NCBI RefSeq assembly: GCF_000346465.2
Contig: NC_034016.1
Location: forward strand, 19,827,548 to 19,891,547
Reading direction: 5' to 3'
Origin: Prunus persica
Lineage: Eukaryota > Streptophyta > Magnoliopsida > Rosales > Rosaceae
DNA: 64,000 nt
Under the pieces are notes generated by a model. The model did not search any database, was not told where the DNA came from, and worked only from the letters and a program-made list of their open reading frames with translations. The position numbers and the translations under genes were made by a program. Below are positions 10,046-22,142 of the stretch, piece after piece. The stretch's first letter is position 1; every line of letters starts with the position of its first letter.

Positions 10046-11149
10046 CAGTTCTACTTCTTCAAGCGTTTTCAATTATGTAGATAGAAAAAAACAACCACAA
10101 AAAAACATTTTAATTTTACTATTAGTAACTTGGTCAAATCTATAAAAATTAAACTTACTACGTTATCTTAATAAGAAATATGAATGATCTATGCCGCGTA
10201 ATTGTTATTAAAGTCTGAGTATAGGTAAAAATAATTGCTCATCATTTACAACCTTTTTATGCTCAGAATCTTACCTAAACAGCTGGAAGCAAGCTTAAGA
10301 AGGTCATTAACATCGCAAATCTGCATAATAAATACCAAATCCCATGTGTGTTAGGCCATGAAAACGGAATCCCATTTTGAGTATTGAATTTTCCTAGGGC
10401 ATTTTTCACTCTTAGAGTGTTGACTCAGTTTGTCCAAACATTCTAATTAGGGAGACTTTGGAAAAGCCCAAAGGAGAGAGAAAAATTTTAAAAGAAGCCA
10501 AAATGGACAAAATTACCCTTATTTATTTTTTGATTTCCTAAGGAATCCTTTACATTTGCATGTCTTTTGTTTGAAAGTTGAGAGGTTTTTCTGTCTTTTT
10601 TGAAAAAGCTTTGGCTTTTTTCAAAAGTGAAAATTTTTTTATGGGTAAAACCTAAATTTACTTTCTAATTATCCATCTGGGTTCCTTACACGTGTCCACT
10701 CAACATCCCATATGGACCAAGTTTGGGTCCGAGAAGCAAAGACCCAAGACAAGCCCACAAAAACAGAAAACACAGAGAAAAAAGAAAAAGAAAAACGAAG
10801 GACGTTAAATGTCTTGTCTTAGGCCACGTTGGGCTTTTGGGCAACTCCAAAGAACAATTTCAGTTGTCACGCTTGCCCCACGTGCACCTTACCAGATATT
10901 TACCTTGCCTACCAATCACAGTCCGCCACCACTGTGGGCCCCACGCATATGCTTACGAGAAATCGTTTAAACGAACTGCCGAGGCGCGTGGAGACATCCA
11001 CTGTTCGTTAAAAATGCAGAGAGAGCGAGCCCCAAACGAGGCCCAAAGCCGAAGGGGACACAAAAACAAAGCGCACTCGTGTGACTCGTCACCGTTCGCA
11101 TCCTTTCCTTTCGCTCCTGGGCACGCCGGTGACGGAATTTAAAAACACC
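10046..11149 (+). promoter_or_regulatory. PHR1 upstream region with two G-boxes and a P1BS site
   Basis: No gene is supported. G-box CACGTG occurs at 10689-10694 and 10879-10884. GCATATGC at 10945-10952 fits the PHR1 binding sequence GNATATNC, about 200 bp before the likely transcribed leader. Base composition rises sharply in GC from about 10,850, as in a promoter and leader region. Autoregulation is inferred only from the motif. Confidence 0.45.
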
Positions 11150-12397
11150 CGCCTGTTATTTTAGACGTATCTCCCTCCTCCTGCGCCAAATTCTGGGTTT
11201 TGATTCGATTCTGCGTGTTTCGGGCTCCAATTTTCCTACTTGGGCGCTCTATCAGTTTTAGGTACGAGCTCGATATACCCTTCTGATAAAGTTTTTCAAT
11301 TTTTTGGTTTTTCGGTTGGAATTTCAGGCTTTATTGCTTGTTGTGGAATGCCCATTTGGAGTTTTGATTGAATTTTGCTTTTTTTCCAAATTGGTATTGT
11401 TGGGTTTCGATTGAAGTGGTATTTTTTTGTTTGTATTGGTTCTTTTTTTTGGTGGATATTTTGTTTTCTTTTTATTCTTCAATTTTGGTGGACATGCTTC
11501 GTTTGGATATAGCAATTGTTTTGCATGGACCGTGGGGTGCAATGCTTTTTTCTTTGTAGCTGCTTTTTTTTTTTTTTACTTAGATGGATTGCATGTCTTG
11601 ATGAAATTTGAATTGTTGGAGCTGGTTATCACTTGAATTGTGATCGTGTTGTTGGGGTTCAGTGGAGGAGGCTGTTTTATAGAATATGGCTTATAGCTGA
11701 AGTAGGGTTTTAAGAGAGAGTGAAAGCTAGTGTGAACTTATATTCGGTAACTTAAGTATTTTTGTAGATATTTTTGTTTTCTGGCATTTTTTTTCCTGTT
11801 TTGTTTGATTGACATAAGTTGGATTACTCTGTAGGGTGTTTCAAAGTCAGACAAATAATTGCTTTTGTGCTGATGAATGTGAACTTTTGATTGTGTTATG
11901 TAGCGTTGCAACTACATGATCAACTGCCTCATAAAAAAAGTTAATACCGAAAGCTTTTTATTTTATACGTTCTGCTTTCTTTTTTGGATAAGTTTCCTTC
12001 GGATAATAGGGCTCTTCCACTCATAGTTTTAAAGGGTTCATTTAATCACGGCTTGCAGTGGCATGTTCTGATGACACTGTGATGCAATTGTAAACTCATT
12101 CTTGTGGGTTTTTTTCTGAAAACATTTTCAGGGTTCTGGGAGAGTTTTTATCATTTTCATGCCAAAAAATGCTTTCATTTTATGATGGTTGGTTTTAATG
12201 GTGTCTTGCACTAATGGATTTATCCTTCTGTTCACAGGTGAAAATTGATGACCCCTTTCTGTGATTTTGGTATCAATAACAAGAAAAAGGTGTGCTTTCA
12301 GTAGGTTTTAAGTTGGTAATTATCATCACTATCACAAGCTAAGCTAATATTTAATGACTAAATTACTGATGCTCCTTTTCTGGTTTTAGGGCTATTG
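11150..12397 (+). other. PHR1 5' leader: two untranslated exons and a long T-rich intron
   Basis: A leader exon of about 11150-11261 ends at a GTACGA donor. A T-rich intron runs 11262-12237 to TTCACAG. A second leader exon 12238-12289 ends at GTGTGC, and TTTTAG at 12389 precedes the coding exon. The long T-rich first intron is typical of plant regulatory genes. Exon limits are inferred from splice signals only. Confidence 0.45.
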
Positions 12398-12398
12398 A
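12248..12398 (+). CDS. Predicted spliced uORF overlapping the PHR1 start codon
   Basis: ATG at 12248 in the second leader exon opens MTPFCDFGINNKKK. If 12289 is joined to 12390 as the splice signals suggest, it continues GY and stops at TGA 12396-12398. The stop shares its A with the PHR1 ATG at 12398-12400 (TGATG). The peptide would be 16 residues. It depends wholly on the inferred splice. Confidence 0.4.
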
Positions 12399-15300
12399 TG
12401 GAGGCACGCCCTGCTTTGTCCATTCAGAGATCAGCTGCAAAACAGTTTACTCACCTGGGGGTCTCTGCAGCAATGTCTTCATCTTTACCAGTCCTTCCAA
12501 CCTCTATGGAAGAGACATATCCCAAGTTGCCTGACTCCCAACAGGTGTCCATGGAAAGAGAACTTATGACAAGGCCTGTTGTGCATGCAGGTCACTTAAC
12601 CTCCAACAGTGGAGTAGTTGGTCACATATTTTCATCATCATCAGGATTCTCAACAGATCTTCACTACTCAGCTCTTTCACCTCATGAAAAACAGCCAAAA
12701 AACAATCCTTTCATTTCTCAGTCATCGAGTTCTGGGTGTTTGCCATTACCCCATTCTTCTCATTCAGGGTTTCTTCAATCTACATCGTCTTGTCCTTATT
12801 CCAAAGGAAACAGTGGTTCCTGGTGTACAGATTCACTGCCAGGTTTCCTTGATTTTCCTGTAAATAACCATATCGAGAATAGTCAAGTAGAGAGCAGTAG
12901 TTGTAGCGGGATTTTGCCTGCTGAAGAATTTGTTAAGCGAAATGATTGGCAGGAATGGGCAGACCAGCTAATTACTGATGATGATGCTTTGACTTCTAAC
13001 TGGAATGAGCTTCTTGTTGACAACAATGTTACAGATCTGGAACCAAAGGTTGAGATCTTCTCGTATAGTTGGTGCTTGATATAGATTTTCAAGTTTATTG
13101 AATAATATCTGTCATTGTTATGAAAAAAGAAAAACCATTTGGGTTGTGATTATGTTGTTTCAGATAAAATATCAGGTTCCCAAACCATCTTCGAATTTTT
13201 CAGCTCAGCAGCCCCAAGTTCATCAGCAACAACCTGCTCCATCTGGGGAAATCATTCCTGCTCCTTCTAGAGAACTCATTCCAGCTCCATCTAGGGAAAT
13301 CATTTCTGTTACTGCTCCTTCCTCAGCTAATAGTGCCCCCGCCAAGGCGCGCATGCGTTGGACACCAGAACTCCATGAAGCCTTTGTGGAGGCTGTGAAC
13401 CAACTTGGCGGTAGTGAAAGTGTGTAACTCTTCGGGCTTTACTGAATTCTTAGCGTATGATACAAACTTCTACCTCAATTAAGTTTTTATTTCTCGCAGG
13501 AGCAACTCCTAAGGGTGTGCTAAAGCTCATGAAAGTTGAAAGCTTGACTATCTATCATGTGAAAAGTCATTTGCAGGTACGCGTATTTCTTTCACCAATA
13601 GATAGTTTCACATAGAAACTGTTTGTGTGTATGTGTGCTTGTGAGAACTTTCTTTTTACTGGAGTTCATTTTGAATTGCAGAAATACAGGACTGCTAGGT
13701 ACAGACCAGAGTCATCTGAAGGTATATAGCATGTGCCTCCATGTTTATACATGTGTACATTTGTATGTATATTATCCAGATGTGTGTATGTATGCATAAT
13801 TGCATATATCTATTTAGTGTATATGTTGATTGTATTTATTATGTAGGCATGATTTTGCTCTCATTCTGATTCTTCTTTTAATATTTTATCCCACTGCATC
13901 GGCCTCTTTTCGATTGCATTTTCCTTGTTTCCCTAAAGTGATATACAAGGGGGAATGGAGGGGTGTTTTAAGTATGCATTCCCCTTGTTTTAGTTTTTCT
14001 GGGGTAAAAATTGAATCTCTGAAGTGCATATGTTTTTGGATAAGGAATCTCTTATTCTTATTGTGATGTGAATCTGCTATGTTGCTGAAGCTTTTGTATG
14101 ATGTTTTTGGCAACGGAGGATAAAACACGACATAATTAAGCACCAAATTTGTGACAAATGAAAGTCGGATTCAAAATCTTTTTTTCTCTTTGAAAACTAT
14201 ATTTCTTGTTCATTACTTAATTTTCTGTGCTTTGGTGCTGGAGATTGTGTGGTCTAGAGAAAAATTATGATCTTTAGCAGTGTTACCCTTTGTGTATTTT
14301 TGTTTTTGATTCCATCAAATGAGAAATTCTTCTGACTTATTTTGTTATCCTTTATAATGCCCCTCTTCCCAGAAATTGATTTGCAGTATTTCAGTTTTTT
14401 ACTATTTGTAAAATTTTCCAAATCGTCTGATTAATTTTTCCCGTATCATTTCTGAGCAGGCTGTATTTTGGTGAATACTTGAATTTTCTTATTATTCTTT
14501 GATGTTTTCAGATTATTTATCTCTGTTTTTTTATTAGTCTATTCACCAATACCGTACAGGATGCTGAAATTATTATCCTTGAGGTATATTTGTGCAGAAA
14601 TGCTTGTTTATCTCCTTGAGTTTGCATGCCTATGCTGACCGCATTTACTATTTATACCTTACATATAAGGATTTCTTAATTAGTTAATGTAATGTGCTGT
14701 TAAACAATCTTCTATGCAGGGTCCTCGGAGAAGAAATTAACTCCCATTGAAGAAATGACTTCTCTTGACTTGAAAACGTAAGTCAATTACTGATTAATTC
14801 GTGATAACTTGGGAAGTCAGCCTCGGGAAGAAAAAACATAATGGAAAAATGACCTGGAAAGAGGCTTTATAAGCAGAATAGGAGGATATGAGCTACCTCA
14901 ATTGCTTAACTTTAGCACCTGGAAGATATTTTTAATCATTATTCTTTTATAGGACCAAGGGTTTGATAGGACCAAGATACTGTTAACTTTAGCACCTGTC
15001 AGATACTGCGAACTGTTAAATTTAGCACCTGGAATGTACTGCTAACTGTTCACTATTTAAATGTGATAATCCTAGAGTGGGGTCTAAGTGGGGGAAAAGG
15101 GTCAAATGATTCAACCTTCTACCAATAGATTTGTGTACTCTTATCTCATTGTTGGTTGCATTATCATGTTAAATTTTTCAGAAACTCTCTGCTCATTTGA
15201 TTTGGGTAACAGGGGTATCGAGATCACTGAAGCTCTGCGGCTGCAGATGGAAGTTCAAAAACGGCTGCATGAACAGCTTGAGGTATGAATTTGTTTTGAG

Positions 15301-15878
15301 TTATAACTTGACTTGTCTCTGCTGCCAAAGCTTGAGAAACATTTATAGCACTGTTGTACTGTTTAGGCTTTGGTCAAACTTTGAACCTCAAATTCGTATG
15401 TTCCTTGATTGTTGCGTACATGCCCCGGTTCTATTTGTTTATTACTTTTTTCTTTTGTTGTGTGTTTCTCAATTGGTTATTTTGCTATGCACTATTTGTA
15501 ACTTTCCGTTCTCTGCAGATTCAAAGAAATCTACAATTACGGATAGAAGAACAAGGCAAGTATCTTCAAATGATGTTTGAGAAGCAATGCAAGACGGGTA
15601 TCGACACGCTGAAGGCTTCATCATCGAATTTGGACGACCCCGCTGACCCTTTAGATGCAATGCAAGCTTGTCCTGACAAAAGTGAACTGGAGCCCTCCAA
15701 GGTGGACCTTGGTAAGACTGAAACTGATCCAGTTAAAGCCAACACCAAATCTGAAGAAGGCTCACTGGAGCTGTCAGGGAAGCAGAAGGTGCCTGAAACA
15801 GAAGCTCCTGAGGATCCTGAGCTAGATGTTTCTGTGTCCAGCTCCCAACCTCCAAAGCGTGCCAAAATAAAAGAATAA
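12398..15878 (+). CDS. PHR1: PHR1-type MYB-CC transcription factor, phosphate starvation response
   Basis: Seven coding exons with consistent phases: 12398-13048, 13164-13419, 13500-13576, 13682-13721, 14720-14777, 15213-15282, 15519-15878; 503 residues. The start MEARP matches Arabidopsis PHR1 as remembered, and so do [18 protein letters not shown] and [14 protein letters not shown]. The GARP/MYB domain (about 270-325) runs from [13 protein letters not shown] through [13 protein letters not shown] to [13 protein letters not shown]. The MYB-CC coiled coil (about 350-395) has [16 protein letters not shown] and [16 protein letters not shown]. It binds P1BS (GNATATNC) as a dimer and is held back by SPX proteins when phosphate is plentiful; nuclear. 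The Ser/Glu/Pro-rich tail ends in the basic PPKRAKIKE. Oddity: a three-fold 10-residue PAPSxExI repeat before the MYB domain. It is longer than the Arabidopsis protein (about 409). Confidence 0.94.
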
Positions 15879-16739
15879 GGTTGTCATCTGTTATATCAGT
15901 ATTAGACTGACCAATCGTTCCTGATTTATAGAAGGTCCCCATTTTAAGATGGGCTCCGGTGCCTATGGAAAGAGCTTTTTTTTGACTTAATATTCATCGT
16001 ATTCTCGTGGGCATGAATAATGCGTATGTGATTTTTTCTGCCTAGTTGATAGTTTTAAGCTAATTAGTCAAGTTTTGATCTTAACATTCTTGAACCTCGT
16101 CTCTGTTCTCAACTTTGATGCTGTTAACAATAATAATGTTCATTGGAATCACGAAATTGGATCCATCATTCATCCTCGGGACTGCAATCATGGAAATGTT
16201 GGAAGACCCTAACATGGCCTACCCCTGCTCAACCTTTTCTACAAAAGGAAACACTATTGTGTGTGATGATGATATTACGAATCTAATTAAATAATAATCT
16301 ATGTAATCTGCAATACTAAGTTGTCATGTCACGTGGTATTACTGTCATAAACATTTCTCCGGGTAGTGTAGTGCGGCTCTTAAACAGAAAATAGAAAATG
16401 ACTAATATGAACAAGGAATTTTAGTTTAAGGAATAATTTGTAATTTTAGTAAGGAACTCTATTGAGTTTGTAATTAGATTTATGTTCTATATCGTTGATG
16501 AAAGAGAATTTTCTGAGGTGGGTACGTGACACATGGAGAAGGTAAGGTGTGTATTTATTTTTGTTGTTGGTTTATTTATAAAAAAATAAAAAAATAAAGT
16601 TTGGCGTCAGCCTCATAGACACCTTTGAGTTGAAGCGAGCCATGGAGCATTTGCCATACCAAGCAAGCAAACCCTCTCTCCCTCTCACCTATCGCTCAGT
16701 AACGTTTCTTAGACTCAAACATACGACCTCCCAACTCAC
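15879..16739. other. Intergenic region between PHR1 and CESA4
   Basis: No coding region, RNA gene or clear repeat is seen. It holds the PHR1 3' untranslated region at its left end and the CESA4 promoter at its right end. Confidence 0.4.
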
Positions 16740-16746
16740 AGTAGGT
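16740..16746 (-). promoter_or_regulatory. Candidate secondary-wall MYB element (SMRE) upstream of CESA4
   Basis: AGTAGGT on the plus strand is ACCTACT on the minus strand, which fits the SMRE consensus ACC(A/T)A(A/C)(C/T) bound by MYB46/MYB83. It lies 140 bp before the CESA4 start. A 7-bp degenerate motif is weak evidence alone. Confidence 0.3.
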
Positions 16747-16885
16747 GCACAACTGACTCTCACACTTCCACCTGATTATCATATTCTCTCTTTACACCCC
16801 AACATTTCATTATAATACCCTCCTTCCCTTCTCTCCCCTCGCACCATCTTTTCAAGTTCAACAATCTCGTTTTGGTTTGCATGCC

Positions 16886-19800
16886 ATGGCTTCAAACACC
16901 ATGGCCGGCTTGTTTACTGGTTCTCACGCCCGAGATGAACTCCATGTTGTGAATGGCACTGAAGAGGTATGCATAAAATGTATAGCTTCATCTCTTTTTT
17001 AGTACACAATCTTTGTCCATGAGATCTGAACTCACAACCTTCTCCATGTGACAAATGGTATGCAGAACCGGCCTCCGACAAGGCAGTCGGTGTCTTCATC
17101 GAAAGTGTGCAGGGTTTGTGGGGATGAAATTGGATACAAAGAAGATGGGGAGTTGTTTGTGGCATGTCATGTTTGCGGCTTCCCAGTTTGTCGGCCTTGT
17201 TATGACTATGAAAGGAGTGAAGGCAACCAGAGCTGCCCTCAGTGCAACACTCGTTATAAGCGTCAAAAAGGTAACATTTTAATTAATTCTCTCTCTCATA
17301 AATTAATATTGTATATGCATATGTCGTTATATGTGGCCTAGGCCTTAAATTATGTAACGCGTACCGTTTATAATGTGCAGGTTGTCCTAGAGTTGCTGGA
17401 GATGAGGAAGACTTTGATGCAGATGATTTTGATGATGAGTTTCAGATCAAGATTGATCACCATGACGAGTCTACAGAAAAAAATAACTTCGTTAATCATT
17501 CGGTAATTTCATCTATAATAAGTTGTTATGAGGAGTAGGAAGTGATCTTAAGGCACCCAAGTGATTAAAAATTGTTGAGTTTTACAGGAAAATGGAGAAC
17601 ACACTCAACAGCAGTGGCATCACAACGATCAACCTTTCTCTGTTGGAGGAAGTGGTAAGGATAATATTCAATTCAACTTATATATTTGTTTTTTTTTAAT
17701 TGGGAATTGGATGTATTAATTTATGCCATTTTTGGTTTCTGTAGTTGCTGGTAAGGATTTTGAAGGTGAGAAAGAAGTTTTGAGCAATGCAGAGTGGAAA
17801 GACAGAGTGGAGAAATGGAAAGTAAGGCAAGAAAAGAAAGGTTTGGTGAACAAAGACGACCGAAATGATGATCAAGGCTACGAAGATGACTTCCTGTAAG
17901 TTGGTTTTGTACAAAATCTGTGTACCAAATTATGCTTCTCAACTGATGTAGCAGTGTCTCATTTGTTCGAATCTGGACTTTTCGTAGTTTGGCTGAAGCC
18001 CGGCAACCACTGTGGCGAAAAGTACCCGTCTCATCAAGCAAAATCAGCCCTTACCGCATAGTTATTGTCTGCCGGCTTGTTATTCTGGCCTTCTTCTTCC
18101 GTTTTCGAATTTTAACTCCGGCATATGATGCTTATCCTTTGTGGATCATATCTGTAATTTGTGAGATATGGTTTGCATTTTCTTGGATACTTGATCAGTT
18201 CCCCAAGTGGAACCCCATCAACCGTGAGACTTACCTAGACCGCCTGACCATAAGGTTTGAGCGTGAGGGTGAGCCTAACACATTATCATCAGTTGATGTG
18301 TATGTGAGTACAGTGGACCCTCTCAAGGAGCCTCCAATCATTACTGCAAACACGGTTCTATCGATCTTATCTGTTGACTACCCTGTTGACAAGATCTGCT
18401 GTTATGTATCGGATGATGGTGCTTCAATGCTCCTTTTTGATTCCCTATCAGAGACTGCTGAATTCGCAAGAAGATGGGTGCCATTTTGCAAAAAGCATAA
18501 CATTGAGCCTAGGGCCCCTGAGTTCTATTTCTCTCAGAAGATTGATTACTTGAAGGACAAGGTGCACCCAAACTTTGTGAAGGAGCGTAGAGCCATGAAG
18601 GTAAGCTAAAAGATACAGGAGAAACATATATTAATTTTTGTTCTTTAGTTATTTTGTTGCAACACTTTGACGACAAAGAAATGAGGTCTAAAGGTTTATT
18701 TGTGTGGTACTGCAGAGAGAGTACGAAGAATTCAAAGTGAGGATTAATGCATTGGTGTCAAAGGCTCAGAAGAAACCAGAAGAGGGTTGGGTAATGCAGG
18801 ATGGTACTCCATGGCCTGGGAACAACACTCGTGATCATCCGGGAATGATCCAGGTTTGATATTATGTTTTCTTCCCATTAAATCCGTATGTCATCCAATG
18901 TAGCTCTTGTTGATTTTTAGGATTTATTAGTTTCTCAAAGAGAGAGAGCAAAAGTATAGGAAATGCACTGTTGACATGACCTGTGGATATTTTACTTGCT
19001 TTGCAGGTTTATCTGGGAAGTGAGGGAGCACTAGATGTGGATGGTAAGGAATTGCCTCGTCTTGTGTATGTTTCACGTGAGAAACGTCCCGGCTATCAAC
19101 ATCACAAGAAAGCTGGTGCCATGAATGCTTTGGTGAGCTAATGTTGATTAAATGTGTGTATTTAGGTTGAGGCAAGATTGGTTCATACAGTAATGTTTAT
19201 ACCTTAAATGTTGTATGTGATCAACAGGTTCGAGTTTCTGCAGTGCTTACTAATGCACCTTTCATGTTGAATCTTGATTGTGACCACTACATCAACAACA
19301 GCAAGGCTGTAAGAGAAGCTATGTGCTTCCTAATGGATCCCCAACTCGGGAAGAAGCTATGCTATGTTCAATTTCCTCAAAGGTTTGATGGAATTGATCG
19401 GCATGATAGATATGCTAATCGAAATGTTGTGTTCTTCGATGTAAGTGCCACTAGAGCTTTAACTTAACACATTCTCTTACAATACAGAATTCTGTGCCTG
19501 TAAAAGTTTAGCTCAATGCCTTGACTTTGTTTTTGGTTATAGATCAACATGAGAGGACTAGATGGGATCCAAGGACCAGTGTATGTTGGTACTGGATGTG
19601 TCTTCAATAGACAAGCATTGTATGGCTATGATCCTCCAGTGTCTGAAAAGCGACCTAAGATGACATGTGACTGCTGGCCTTCATGGTGCTTCTGTGGCTG
19701 TTGTCGCGGTTCAAAGAAGTCTAAGTCTAAGTCTAAGAAGCATGGGATAAGAAGTCTTCTTGGGGGAATTTACACCAAGAAGAAGAAAATGATGGGGAAA

Positions 19801-21217
19801 AACTACGTAAGGAAAGGGAGTGCCCCCATGTTTGATCTTGAAGAGATTGAAGAAGGGTTTGAAGGCTATGATGAGTTGGAGAAATCATCACTAATGTCAC
19901 AGAAAAATTTTGAGAAACGTTTTGGACAATCTCCTGTTTTTATTGCTTCCACTCTTATGGAAAATGGTGGGCTTCCTGAAGGGAATAATAGCCAAACACT
20001 CGTTAAGGAGGCCATTCATGTCATAAGTTGTGGCTATGAAGAAAAAACTGAATGGGGAAAAGAGGTGAGTAGCGTTATGATGAACTACTTAACTATTTAT
20101 GCATTTCTAGTATTCTATTCTTTTTACGTCAGGATTTGATACAAAAACTATAATAACTCAAGATTTGGTTGGTTTTTCATTGCAGATTGGGTGGATTTAT
20201 GGTTCAGTTACAGAAGATATTTTGACCGGCTTCAAAATGCACTGTAGAGGATGGAAGTCAGTTTACTGCATGCCAAAAAGACCAGCTTTCAAGGGATCTG
20301 CTCCTATTAATCTATCAGATCGGTTGCACCAAGTTCTGAGATGGGCTCTTGGCTCTGTTGAAATCTTTCTTAGTCGTCACTGCCCCTTATGGTATGCCTA
20401 TGGAGGAAAATTGAAATGGCTGGAGAGGCTTGCTTACATCAACACCATAGTCTACCCTTTCACTTCCATCCCCTTAATTGCATATTGCACTGTTCCAGCA
20501 GTCTGTCTTTTGACCGGAAAGTTCATCATCCCCACTGTAAGTACTCTTACTTTTAAAGACTACTTTGTTTGAAGATCAAAGGAAATTGGCCAATTCATGA
20601 ATCATATTTTCTAATCAGAATTTCATTATTTGCAGCTTAATAACTTTGCTAGCATATGGTTCATGGCTCTTTTCCTCTCCATCATTGCGACTGGCATCCT
20701 AGAGCTCAGATGGAGCAATGTTAGCATCGAGGACTGGTGGCGTAACGAGCAATTTTGGGTGATTGGTGGAGTGTCTGCACATTTTTTTGCTGTCTTTCAA
20801 GGCCTCCTCAAAGTCCTGTTTGGAGTTGACACCAACTTTACTGTAACATCAAAAGCAGCAGAGGATGCAGAGTTCGGTGAACTCTACCTCTTCAAATGGA
20901 CAACTCTTCTCATACCACCAACCACCCTGATCATCTTGAACATGGTAGGAGTAGTAGCTGGAATTTCTGATGCCATTAACAATGGCTACGGCTCGTGGGG
21001 TCCTTTGTTCGGAAAGCTATTTTTCTCCTTCTGGGTCATTGTTCATCTCTACCCCTTCCTCAAAGGTTTGATGGGAAGGCAAAACAGAACTCCTACCATT
21101 GTGATCCTTTGGTCAGTTCTTCTTGCTTCCATCTTCTCATTGATTTGGGTGAGAATTGATCCCTTCTTGCCCAAGCAAACTGGACCAATTCTTAAACAAT
21201 GTGGTGTGGAATGCTAG
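16886..21217 (+). CDS. CESA4: Cellulose synthase A catalytic subunit 4 (secondary wall, IRX5 type)
   Basis: Twelve exons with agreeing phases: 16886-16966, 17066-17270, 17381-17502, 17588-17654, 17745-17895, 17988-18600, 18716-18853, 19007-19132, 19228-19440, 19543-20064, 20186-20536, 20636-21217; 1056 residues, normal for the family. The RING-type zinc finger near residues 45-90 starts CRVCGDE and ends [13 protein letters not shown]. An acidic variable region follows, then two membrane helices and the GT2 domain with VSDDGAS, LDCDHY (DxD), VTEDILTG (TED) and QVLRW (QxxRW), and a last group of membrane helices ending in LKQCGVEC. The [12 protein letters not shown] class-specific region and C-terminus match CESA4 rather than CESA7 or CESA8. 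It makes beta-1,4-glucan from UDP-glucose at the plasma membrane within the CESA4/7/8 rosette. An earlier ATG at 16881 is out of frame and overlaps the chosen start. Confidence 0.96.
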
Positions 21218-22142
21218 CCATGCTATGCTGTTGGGGTTTTCAACTTTCTCTTCATTGATTGTCTTCGTAGTTATGCAACTTTTGCTTGTTTGTCTTCAAA
21301 TGTTCTTGGTTTCCAAAGGTCATTTGTGTAGACACTATACGTATATGATATATTATTAAGAGAGATTTTTGACACTTACTTGTGTGACCAGGGACCCACT
21401 GCCACATGTATAAAACTTAATTACAATACAAATGTGTTTCTTATTATTTTTATCCTCGAATTTTTTTCTTATTGAGACTATTGGCTGTTATATATATATA
21501 TATATATTTAGTACAAGTAATAATCTAAATTAAAGAAGAAGAAAATTTTCTTTCACACAATCAACTAAGATGCCCCGAGAGTCCCAACCTAATAGCTGGT
21601 TTGCAAGTCTGGCCCTTTTTCAGTGTCTATGGGCTGGTATTTTAAAACATAGCTATAAAGTCAACAACACAGACAGAACCTTCGTCTGGCTGGAAAGTAT
21701 TTAATAAGCATCAAAAGCCATTGATGATGTGAGCTGTGAGAAAGCTGTTGAAAGCTACGTCTGAACCCGCACCAGAAAAGAACAAAAAAGCAGTCTTACC
21801 CGTTTCGAAAAACGCGGTGTTGCAGACAATTTGGTGAATTTAAAGCATTTAAAGGTTTAGCAGATGAAGTATGGAAAAGTTGACAATTGTCGATTGCAAA
21901 TGAAACTACATTATATCCACTACTAAATACTACAAGTGCCAAAAGATTCAAAACTTTTGGGTTAAACCAAAATATTATTTTCTTAACTAGCACGCATCAG
22001 GGGCATCAAGAACCAACATTGTTACTAGGCTCAATGCATGTACACACAATACAAACACACCAAGAAAGAGCTAGTTATATATTTACATTTTGAACTAAGA
22101 TTTGGTTGGCATACACACTACCACTAGTTTCAATCTCTTATT
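21218..22142. other. Tail-to-tail intergenic region, with a (TA)n microsatellite
   Basis: It holds the 3' flanks of CESA4 (plus) and the first receptor kinase (minus). A (TA)n run lies at about 21491-21508. No gene or structured element was found. Confidence 0.45.

Noticed and set aside
10723..11142. 139-codon open frame before PHR1
   Set aside because: Starts at a non-ATG codon, low-information Lys/Arg-rich composition, overlaps the promoter and leader of PHR1, no family features.
13830..14146. Short frames on both strands inside the large PHR1 intron
   Set aside because: Flanked by clear PHR1 splice sites and without any homology signal.
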